A DNA stretch of 64,000 bases, from assembly GCA_031292515.1 (NCBI GenBank), contig JARLGZ010000030.1, positions 62,001 through 126,000 on the forward strand, given 5' to 3'. The stretch is from Puia sp. Its GTDB lineage: Bacteria; Bacteroidota; Bacteroidia; Chitinophagales; Chitinophagaceae. Position 1 is the first letter of the stretch, and each line of letters starts with the position of its first letter. A program made the translations under genes and the position numbers. Positions 34,030-41,345 of the stretch are shown one piece after another. A model generated the notes under the pieces. The model was given only the letters and a program-made list of their open reading frames with translations, did not search any database and was not told the origin of the DNA.

Positions 34030-35460
34030 ATGAAGAGACGCTCGTTCCTGAAGTCCTCGGGTCTATCCGCGGCCGGTCTGGTCGCCGGTCCCGGGTTGTT
34101 AAAGAATATCGGTTCATTTGGGGCGGGGGATGTGCCCGGTTCCGGCAGCGGGCCAATGTCGTTACGGGGAAATAGGTTTGTGACCCTTTGTATTATGATC
34201 CGGACCACTCCCTGGGAGGTCTCCAGGGATGTCAAGCTGTTGCCAAGGGATGAGTATGCGTGGCATACGCTTGACGGCGTGAGATCCATGAGAGAGGCTT
34301 TTGCAAAAAATAATCCGGGAGGAAGGCTGACCTGGGGATTCACGCTGAATGCCCTGGAAGACAAACGGAAGAACTACCGCGAGATCCGGGATTACGTGGT
34401 CGAATGCCAGGATAAATACAAAGACGAAGTGTCTTATTTTCCCGGTTACTTCCCTGCCATGTATCTTCCCCGGGAAAGGATCAATCGCGAGATGTCGGAA
34501 GCCATACAAATCATTTCGGATTTTGTCGGAAACGGCTATCGACCACAGGCGATCATGGGTGGGTTCTTATCGGCCAATAATCTGCAATACCTGGCGGAAA
34601 AAGAGAATATTCATGCGGCTCATGCCGTCATATGGAGCCAATTCAATGTAGACGGCGGCGGGGCGGATGGCTCTCCCTCGTATCCTTTTTATCCTTCAAC
34701 CGAACATTTTTGCAAGCCCGCTCAAGGCGATAAGGATTTTATCGATTGTGTGAATCTCGATGGGTGGACGATGGATTTCATTTGCGCCCGGAAAAGCGGG
34801 TCGCTCGACCAGAAACTCACCGGGTATAACAGCCGCCGGGGGGTAGGTCCGCTTGAAACATATGTGGGTTGGGGCCTGGACCTGGGACACAGGGAGGTGA
34901 TGCACACCCAGTCCATTCATTTTGACAAGGGTTTCGATTTCAATGGATTTGGATGGGTAACCAACATATGGGAAGCCCAACTGGTTTATGAAATGGGCAA
35001 GGAGCTTATTTGCGGGGCTCTCGAAATGTGGGTATCCGATACAAAAAAACGCTGGCCCGATACCCAATTTATAACCTTTGGGGAGTATGGCAATATCTGG
35101 CGAAACAGTTACAAGAACAACGACGCCTGGAATTATCGTTTCGAGGAGCGGGGTTCCGGACTGGGTGATTCCTACAATAATCTCGAGATCAAATGGTATA
35201 TGAATAAGGAGTTTCGTTTGGCATTGTTGCGGGACTGGCATGAAAATTCACCCGAGCTGGTCATAGACTTTACCCGTTACGATCTGCCGGCCAAAGAGCC
35301 CCCGGACCCAAGCCCTGAGCATCCGGCAAAAAACTGGAGCCTGATAAACGAAATCAACCAAAAGAATCTGAGGCCCCGGGATAAGCCGAGACCTATTCAG
35401 GAACTCGGTAAAAATGAGCGGGATTTGATTGCGGGGTATTATCCGCATATAACGATGTAA
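34030..35460 (+). CDS. Tat-exported protein of unknown function, DUF3863-like
   Basis: The start is the ATG at 34030, because MKRRSFLKSSGLSAAGLVAG is a twin-arginine-type signal; the 22 codons upstream to 33964 are rejected. The mature part of about 450 residues looks like a polysaccharide-deacetylase or glycosidase-like barrel: FVTLCIMIRTTPWE at the start, LTWGFTLNALEDKRKNY, YFPGYFPAMYLPRERINREM, GWTMDFICARKSG, ETYVGWGLDLGHREVMHTQSIHFDKGF and FITFGEYGNIWR. From memory it resembles the DUF3863/DUF3864 proteins of gut and soil Bacteroidota, which have a known fold but no assigned reaction. It follows ohyA by 94 bp on the same strand. Confidence 0.6.
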   Translation: MKRRSFLKSSGLSAAGLVAGPGLLKNIGSFGAGDVPGSGSGPMSLRGNRFVTLCIMIRTTPWEVSRDVKLLPRDEYAWHTLDGVRSMREAFAKNNPGGRLTWGFTLNALEDKRKNYREIRDYVVECQDKYKDEVSYFPGYFPAMYLPRERINREMSEAIQIISDFVGNGYRPQAIMGGFLSANNLQYLAEKENIHAAHAVIWSQFNVDGGGADGSPSYPFYPSTEHFCKPAQGDKDFIDCVNLDGWTMDFICARKSGSLDQKLTGYNSRRGVGPLETYVGWGLDLGHREVMHTQSIHFDKGFDFNGFGWVTNIWEAQLVYEMGKELICGALEMWVSDTKKRWPDTQFITFGEYGNIWRNSYKNNDAWNYRFEERGSGLGDSYNNLEIKWYMNKEFRLALLRDWHENSPELVIDFTRYDLPAKEPPDPSPEHPAKNWSLINEINQKNLRPRDKPRPIQELGKNERDLIAGYYPHITM

Positions 35461-35822
35461 GAAAAATGATTTTGTCTATCTTCAGATCTTAGTAGCAGAA
35501 CTTGACCGCCCTTACGGACCATACGGACATATCTTTGTTTGTCCGCATCGACATGGGCTACTTATTCCTTTCATTTCCTGAAGGCGTTGCTGGAAGGAGG
35601 GGTAGTCATCGTCCTGGCTTTCGTCCTGCCGTTACATCCCCTCAGATCCCCTCACGATCATGCTGTTTACCTTTGTCTCCTTTACTTTTCGGGCGTAATC
35701 GCTGATGCTGCGACAAGTCTTGTTGAAGGCGGGTCTTTGTTGTTGCGCAGGAAACATGCGCTGCGACGGGTTTGCTGCGCGAATGGTAAAAAATTGCGGT
35801 AAATGAATTACATTGTAGTATC
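35461..35822. other. Intergenic stretch without a credible gene
   Basis: Two short overlapping frames exist (35502-35705 and 35539-35802). The second contains FLKALLEGGVVIVLAFVLPL, which could be a membrane segment of a decayed gene, but neither has a recognisable family pattern. TTACATTG near 35808 may be part of the promoter of the next gene. Confidence 0.4.
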
Positions 35823-36479
35823 ATGAAAAAAGCGATCCTTTTCGGAGCAAGCGGATTTATAGGCTCGTATTTGCTCGAGGAACTATTGAACAACCCCGGC
35901 TATGAGCAAGTGACGATCGTGGTGCGGAAAAGGCTGTCCGTCGATCATCCAAAATTGAAAACGGTCATCGGCGATTTCCGATCCTTGCCCGGTCTGCGCA
36001 AGGATATGGTGGCGGATGAGATTTTCATAGCCCTGGGGACGACGAAAAAAAATACGCCGGACAGGAACGAATATTACCAGGTAGATCATGACTACCCGGT
36101 CCTGGCTGCAAAAATGGCCAGGGAGAATGGTGCGAAATCTGTTTTCGTGGTCACCGCGGTCGGCGCCGATGCCGGTTCGGGTGTTTTCTATATAAGGACG
36201 AAAGGGGAGACGGAACGGGATATCATCGCCCTGGATTTCGATCATACGCATATTTTCCGGCCATCGATGCTGCTGGGAAGCCGGAAGGAGAGACGGCCTT
36301 TGGAAAAGGTTTTGCAAAAAATATGGCCGGTTGCAAATTTGCTCCTCTTGGGAAAACTTAACAGGTACAGAGGTATTGACGGGAAGGATGTAGCCAGGGC
36401 GATGAGCCGTGCAGCGGGCCATCAGACAGAAAAGGTGAAGATTTATCATTGGGAAGAAATGAGCGGGCCAGGGAAATGA
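35823..36479 (+). CDS. NAD(P)-binding Rossmann protein, TIP30/HTATIP2-like
   Basis: The 218-residue protein is an atypical SDR. ILFGASGFIGSYLLEELL is the NAD(P) loop (GxxGxxG), DEIFIALGTT follows strand 4 and FVVTAVGADAGSGVFYIRTKGETE has the Y-x3-K pair. FRPSMLLGSRKERRPLE is the typical C-terminal segment of the TIP30/YbjT-like group. It is shorter than true epimerases. The function is unknown; members are linked to redox sensing or are simply annotated as oxidoreductases. It stands alone. Confidence 0.8.
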   Translation: MKKAILFGASGFIGSYLLEELLNNPGYEQVTIVVRKRLSVDHPKLKTVIGDFRSLPGLRKDMVADEIFIALGTTKKNTPDRNEYYQVDHDYPVLAAKMARENGAKSVFVVTAVGADAGSGVFYIRTKGETERDIIALDFDHTHIFRPSMLLGSRKERRPLEKVLQKIWPVANLLLLGKLNRYRGIDGKDVARAMSRAAGHQTEKVKIYHWEEMSGPGK

Positions 36480-36581
36480 CCATGAAAATGAGCGCGGGCA
36501 TCGTCCGACAGCCGGACGCAAACCCGCCCGGTCTTTTTGACTGCGTTAGCCCTTTCCGGGAATTTTGTAACTTACAAGTCC

Positions 36582-37502
36582 ATGACCAGTTCTCTTCAAT
36601 TGTCGATTATAAAAGTAACGACCGATTCGGTGAGCCCGGGGCCGGACCTGCTTGCCATCGAGGAGCCGCTGGAGATCAGGGTGGCGTATGGAGACAGGGT
36701 GCAGAACCTTGCGGTGACGATGCGAACGCCGGGGGATGATGCCGACCTGGCGTTGGGATTTCTCTTTACGGAAGGGATTATCAAGGGGGGCGGCGATGTG
36801 CAGGAAGTGGCTCCTGCGACGCTGTCCTGTTCGGAAAACAGGCAAAATACGATACTGGTTACGCTGAAAGAGGGTATTGCCCCGAATCTGCAACGGGCGG
36901 AGCGAAATTTCTATACGACGTCGAGCTGTGGGGTATGCGGGAAGGCGTCTATCGATGCTATCCGGACTGTCAGCGCTTTCCATGCGGAGACCCGGAAGGC
37001 AAAAGACGGATCCGAAGTCGAAGGTGAGCACAGAGGAGAGGAGAGCGGGGGGCAAGAAAGCAGTGAGGAAGGCATCGATCCGGTTTTTATACTAGGCCTG
37101 CCGGAGCGGTTGGTGCGGGCGCAGGCGGTTTTTGCGGATACGGGGGGGCTGCATGCGGCGGCCTTGTTTGGCAAAGGGGGTGAGTTGTTGTGTATCAGGG
37201 AGGATGTGGGCAGGCACAATGCGGTCGATAAGCTGATCGGCGCCACCTTGAGGGGAGCCGGCATACCGCTGTCGGAGTCTGTCCTCCTGCTGAGCGGCAG
37301 GGCGAGTTTTGAGCTGGTGCAAAAGGCGGCGATGGCGGGTATCCCGGTGATCGCGGCCATGAGTGCTCCTTCCAGCCTGGCCGTGTCGCTGGCGGAAGAA
37401 TTCCATATTACGCTGATCGGGTTTCTGAGGGATAACCGGTTCAATATTTATTCGGCAGCGCATCGCATCGAAATGCCGGTGCATGAAAATACGGATGTAT
37501 GA
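36582..37502 (+). CDS. fdhD: Formate dehydrogenase accessory sulfurtransferase FdhD
   Basis: FdhD moves sulfur from a cysteine desulfurase to the molybdenum cofactor of formate dehydrogenase-type enzymes. The 306-residue protein carries the active-site pair in SSCGVCGKASID, preceded by EEPLEIRVAYG and DDADLALGFLFTEGII, and followed by DVGRHNAVDKLIGA and LSGRASFELVQKAAMAGIPVI. The start is the ATG at 36582; the 15 codons before it are not family-like. An unusual acidic insert of about 30 residues (KAKDGSEVEGEHRGEESGGQ and more) follows the CGVCGK domain. The next gene overlaps it by 4 bp (ATGA), and the YdeP-type molybdoenzyme it presumably serves lies just downstream. Confidence 0.95.
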   Translation: MTSSLQLSIIKVTTDSVSPGPDLLAIEEPLEIRVAYGDRVQNLAVTMRTPGDDADLALGFLFTEGIIKGGGDVQEVAPATLSCSENRQNTILVTLKEGIAPNLQRAERNFYTTSSCGVCGKASIDAIRTVSAFHAETRKAKDGSEVEGEHRGEESGGQESSEEGIDPVFILGLPERLVRAQAVFADTGGLHAAALFGKGGELLCIREDVGRHNAVDKLIGATLRGAGIPLSESVLLLSGRASFELVQKAAMAGIPVIAAMSAPSSLAVSLAEEFHITLIGFLRDNRFNIYSAAHRIEMPVHENTDV

Positions 37503-37876
37503 AGATAAGAATCAAGGGAAATTCTTTGCGATACAGGCTGACGAGGTCTGAAGTGCTGCGGTTTGTGACGGACGGATACCTGGAGGAGAAGATCAACTTC
37601 GGGGGTGCGGTCTTGTCTTATACGTTGTGCAGGACGGATGGGGAGCAATTGTCGGCTTCGTTCAGGGATAACCGAATCACGGTATATATTCCCGGCGTGC
37701 TGACCGGCGACTGGGTGGATGGCAACCAGGTGGGTTTTGAAAACCATATCGGTTTAGGCGATAGCGGGGAGACGCTGTACCTGCTGGTGGAGAAAGATTA
37801 TACCTGCCTGGAAAACGTGGAGGAAGATCAAAGCGATAACTATCCTAATCCTTTAAAAAAGGGCAGGGATCATTAG
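37499..37876 (+). CDS. Conserved DUF7009-like protein between fdhD and fdhF
   Basis: The 125-residue protein starts with MKIRIKGNSLRYRLTRSEV and has a beta-rich body (GGAVLSYTLCR, ITVYIPGVLTGDWVDGNQVGFE) and an acidic C-terminal end. From memory this matches the small DUF7009 proteins that accompany fdhD and fdhF in Bacteroidota. Its ATG overlaps the fdhD stop, so it is translationally coupled. A role in handling the molybdoenzyme is suggested only by its position. Confidence 0.65.
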   Translation: MKIRIKGNSLRYRLTRSEVLRFVTDGYLEEKINFGGAVLSYTLCRTDGEQLSASFRDNRITVYIPGVLTGDWVDGNQVGFENHIGLGDSGETLYLLVEKDYTCLENVEEDQSDNYPNPLKKGRDH

Positions 37877-37937
37877 AAAGACATTATGAGTGATTGCCGT
37901 ATAAGCAATAGGTCTGAGTAATGAAGATATAAATGCC

Positions 37938-38012
37938 AAACGTATAAGTACCAAACTTATAAGTGACAAACGTATGAGCGATAAACATACAAGTGATAAA
38001 GATAGCGAGCAG
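37938..38012. repeat. Five degenerate 15-bp units running across the fdhF start codon
   Basis: Units: AAACGTATAAGTACC (37938), AAACTTATAAGTGAC (37953), AAACGTATGAGCGAT (37968), AAACATACAAGTGAT (37983) and AAAGATAGCGAGCAG (37998). The ATG of fdhF (37974) is created inside unit 3, so the array forms both the 5' untranslated region and the first codons (MSDKHTSDKDSEQ). Confidence 0.85.
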
Positions 38013-40322
38013 CCTTCGGCGGAAAACCCCGAGCGGCTTGCAGCTTTGAAACTGACCGATCCGAAGGGCTGGGCCGCGGGTGTCCCCGGGGTGATAGCGG
38101 CGCTGAGCGAGGTTTTTACGGAGGCCGGGGTGGTCAGGGGGCTAAAGGGATTGGCAAAAATGAACCAGAAGGGTGGCTTCGACTGTTCGAGTTGTGCATG
38201 GCCCGACGAGGATGGGGACCGTTCCCTGATCGCTGCCTATTGCGAAAACGGTGCGAAGGCGCTGGCGGAGGAAGCGACAAAGAAAAAGCTGACCGCTGAA
38301 TTCTTTGCGTCCCATTCTGTAAAGGATCTGGCGGCATTGTCCGACATGGAGTTGGGCAAGAAGGGCAGGATCGGCTTCCCGGTATATCTGCCAAAGGGCG
38401 CGTCTCATTTTCAGCCCATTAGCTATGAAGAGGCGTACAAAAAGCTGGCGGACGCGCTCAACGGGCTGGGGTCGCCGCATGAGGCGGCGTTTTATACTTC
38501 GGGGCGACTGAGCAATGAGGCGTCTTTTATGTACCAGCTATTTGTCCGTGAGTTCGGCACCAATAATATGCCGGATTGCTCCAATATGTGTCATGAGTCC
38601 AGCGGGGTGGCGCTGCTGGACACGATCGGGTTGGGAAAGGGCTCGGTGGTGCTCGATGACTTCCCGCGGGCGGAGGTGATCCTGATGATGGGCATCAACC
38701 CGGCGACCAATATGCCCCGGATGCTGGACAATCTTCAGAAAGCAAAGAACAACGGGGCAAAGATCATCGCCGTCAATCCGCTAAAGGAGGCGGGGTTGAT
38801 CGGCTTCAACAATCCGCAGCAGATCCGTGGTATCGTGGATAGCCTGTTGAACAAGCCGGCTACCCAACTGGCCGATTTGTATATACAGGTCAGCATAAAC
38901 GGCGATATGGCCGTCTTGCAGGCGATAGAGAAATTGCTCTATCGGGCGGAACAGGAGAACCCGGGGAGTGTATTCGACCAGGCCTTCATCGAAAAGAATA
39001 CGGTAGGATATGAGGGGCTGAGGGCTCACTGGGAGAAGTCATCCCTGGAAGAGCTGGCGGATGCGGCGGGTGTCCCGCTCCCGGTATTGGCCGAGGCGGC
39101 GGAGATGATAAAGGATAAGAAAAAGATCATCATCTGCTGGGCGATGGGCATCACACAACAAAAGAATGGCGTGGATACGATCAAGGAGATCGTCAACCTC
39201 ATCCTGTTAAAGGGCGCCCTCGGCAAGCCTGGCGCCGGTCTCTGCCCGGTGCGTGGCCATAGCAATGTCCAGGGCAACCGGACAATGATGATATGGGAAA
39301 AGCCGCCGGCCTGGTTCCTGGATAAGTTAAAAGAGGTGTTTGGCTTCGAGCCGCCCCGGGAGCATGGGGTGGATGTGGTGGATTGTATCAAGGCCATGTG
39401 GGAGGGAAAGATAAAAGTGTTTTTCGCGATGGGAGGTAATTTCCTGTCGGCCACCCCGGATACGGTCTTTACGGCGGAGGCTATGCGAAAGCTGACACTC
39501 GCGGTCAACGTCTCCACAAAACTGAATCGCACGCACCTGGTGCATGGTGAAGAGTCGATCATTCTCCCGACGCTGGCCCGCAGCGACAAAGATGTGGTGG
39601 ACGGGGTCGATCAGTTTGTGAGTTGTGAGAATTCCATGGGCGTGGTACAGTCGTCTAAGGGGATATTGAAGCCTGTTGCCGAAGGGTTGCGCAACGAGAA
39701 CCGGATTGTTTGCGAAATAGCAAAGGCGACCCTCGGCGGGCGGACAAAAGTGGACTGGGATCACTATTTGAAAAATTATGATGCGGTTCGGGATCTGATC
39801 GAAGGGTTCATCCCGGGTTTCGACCAGTATAATAAAAGGGTGCGGGAACCCGGTGGGTTCTACCTGCCCAATGGTCCCCGGGCGGGAAAGTTTAGCTCTA
39901 AGGAATTTGGTGACAAGATGCCTTTCACCGTCAGCCAGCTGACGGAGATCAGGATGGAGCCTGATGATTACCGGATGGCTTCGGTCCGCAGCCACGACCA
40001 GTTCAATACGACGATCTATGGCATGGACGACCGGTATCGCGGCGTTTACGGGGAAAGGAGGGTGGTGTTTATGAATCAGACGGATATCGAGGAAGGCGGG
40101 TTCAGGGCCGGTGAGCGTGTCGATCTGTTCAATTATTATGGAGACGTGGAGCGGGTGGCCCGGCTGTTCATCATCGTGCCTTATAATATCCCCCGGCGTT
40201 GTACGGTGACTTATTATCCCGAGACAAATGTGCTGGTGCCGATTGACAGCGTGGCAGAGAAGAGTAATACGCCGACTTCAAAGATGGTGCTGATCAAGAT
40301 CCGGAAGCATGGCAGCGACTAG
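37974..40322 (+). CDS. FdhF/YdeP-family molybdopterin oxidoreductase
   Basis: The 782-residue protein is a bis-MGD enzyme of the YdeP branch of the DMSO reductase superfamily. Residues 1-20 are encoded by the 15-bp array; the family proper begins near residue 25. GFDCSSCAWPDE is the N-terminal cysteine motif of this branch and NMPDCSNMCHESSGVALLDTIGLGKG is the active-site region, with Cys rather than selenocysteine. CPVRGHSNVQGNRTM and MGGNFLSATPDT are cofactor-binding stretches, and the C-terminal 120 residues form the molybdopterin-dinucleotide-binding domain. Formate oxidation has not been shown for most YdeP proteins; acid-resistance links are known in E. coli. fdhD and the DUF7009-like gene lie directly upstream. 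Confidence 0.9.
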   Translation: MSDKHTSDKDSEQPSAENPERLAALKLTDPKGWAAGVPGVIAALSEVFTEAGVVRGLKGLAKMNQKGGFDCSSCAWPDEDGDRSLIAAYCENGAKALAEEATKKKLTAEFFASHSVKDLAALSDMELGKKGRIGFPVYLPKGASHFQPISYEEAYKKLADALNGLGSPHEAAFYTSGRLSNEASFMYQLFVREFGTNNMPDCSNMCHESSGVALLDTIGLGKGSVVLDDFPRAEVILMMGINPATNMPRMLDNLQKAKNNGAKIIAVNPLKEAGLIGFNNPQQIRGIVDSLLNKPATQLADLYIQVSINGDMAVLQAIEKLLYRAEQENPGSVFDQAFIEKNTVGYEGLRAHWEKSSLEELADAAGVPLPVLAEAAEMIKDKKKIIICWAMGITQQKNGVDTIKEIVNLILLKGALGKPGAGLCPVRGHSNVQGNRTMMIWEKPPAWFLDKLKEVFGFEPPREHGVDVVDCIKAMWEGKIKVFFAMGGNFLSATPDTVFTAEAMRKLTLAVNVSTKLNRTHLVHGEESIILPTLARSDKDVVDGVDQFVSCENSMGVVQSSKGILKPVAEGLRNENRIVCEIAKATLGGRTKVDWDHYLKNYDAVRDLIEGFIPGFDQYNKRVREPGGFYLPNGPRAGKFSSKEFGDKMPFTVSQLTEIRMEPDDYRMASVRSHDQFNTTIYGMDDRYRGVYGERRVVFMNQTDIEEGGFRAGERVDLFNYYGDVERVARLFIIVPYNIPRRCTVTYYPETNVLVPIDSVAEKSNTPTSKMVLIKIRKHGSD

Positions 40323-40362
40323 TTAGCAGTGGGTAATCGGTAGTGAGTAGTCGGATCCGGGA

Positions 40363-40434
40363 GAATTTGGGGTTGTTAATCGAAATTTGGAGGTTATAAT
40401 CCCCAAAAAAGGCTAAATTTAGGGATCACAATCG
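40363..40434. repeat. Three degenerate 20-bp direct repeats ahead of the ATPase pseudogene
   Basis: Copies are GAATTTGGGGTTGTTAATCG (40363-40382), AAATTTGGAGGTTATAATCC (40383-40402) and AAATTTAGGGATCACAATCG (40415-40434). The last ends 6 bp before the ATG at 40441. TTTGGGG and CCCCAAA also form an inverted repeat across copies 1 and 2. Confidence 0.65.
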
Positions 40435-40440
40435 CCGAAT

Positions 40441-41329
40441 ATGATAAAGAGATCCCTTGAGGCCGTTCTTTTAAATAAGATCGATTATAAGAAAGCAACT
40501 CTTTCTTTCAGGCTCTTCTTCCTTAGAAATAGCCAGTAAGGTAAATGAACTGCTGACAGGTAGAAAATGGGAATACCGGCTCTATCCATTGTCCTGGTCA
40601 GAAATTAAAAAACATTTTTCCTTTGCCAAAACGATTTCTCGTCTGGATGATTTCCTCGTGACAGGCATGTATCCGGAAGTCATAACTAATCCTGAGAATG
40701 CAAAGGAAATCCTAACCAATTTGGCCGGCAGTTACCTCTATAAAGATATCCTGGAATTAGGCGGTGTTCGAAGGCCGGACATCTTGCTGAAATTACTCCA
40801 AGCGTTGGCGTGGCAGGTAGGCAATGAAGTATCTTATAATGAACTTGCGCAAACGTTAGGCGCCGACAAAGCAACGGTGAGCGATTATATTGATCTGTTG
40901 GAAAAAGCTTTTGTCATCTTTCGTCTTAATCCTTTTGCCCGTAACCTGCGCAATGAAATCAGCAGTACCCGCAAGATATACTTTTATGATAACGGGGTTC
41001 GTAATACAATCATTAATAATTTCGCGCCCGTTTCCCAACGTGACGACATCGGCGCCCTATGGGAGAATTTTATCATAAGCGAGCGAAAAAAGCAACTGGC
41101 CTATAGTGGATTTTATGGTAATACCTATTTCTGGCGCAACACAGCCCAGGCGGAGGTCGATTACGTCGAAGAGCAAGATGGTAAAATCTTTGCCTATGAA
41201 TTTAAATGGAGTCCCAAAGCAAAGGTCAGTTTTCCAAAGGCATTTTTGAATGAGTATCATCCACCGAGCGCACGAGCCATCCACCGAGATAATTATTGGG
41301 AATGGCTTTCACCGGAGGGAATAAAGTAG
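40441..41329 (+). pseudogene. DUF4143-type AAA ATPase with the ATP-binding core deleted
   Basis: The ATG at 40441 opens MIKRSLEAVLLNKIDYKKAT, the usual N-terminus of this ATPase family. It then runs directly, in the wrong frame, into sequence encoding SSSLEIASKVNELLTGRKWE, which normally follows sensor 1 (TGSSS). The roughly 80-100 residues with Walker A and Walker B are missing. From about 40510 to the stop at 41329 the rest is intact: FLVTGMYPEV, the DUF4143 winged helix (NELAQTLGADKATVSDYIDLLEKAFVIFRL) and the nuclease-like core with AEVDYVEEQDGKIFAYEFKW. The product cannot hydrolyse ATP. The internal reading frame might still be expressed from 40589. Confidence 0.85.
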
Positions 41330-41345
41330 AAAGGAGAAAGTCAGG

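Noticed and set aside
35539-35802. Small membrane-protein gene
   Set aside because: Only one hydrophobic stretch, no conserved pattern and no good start context.
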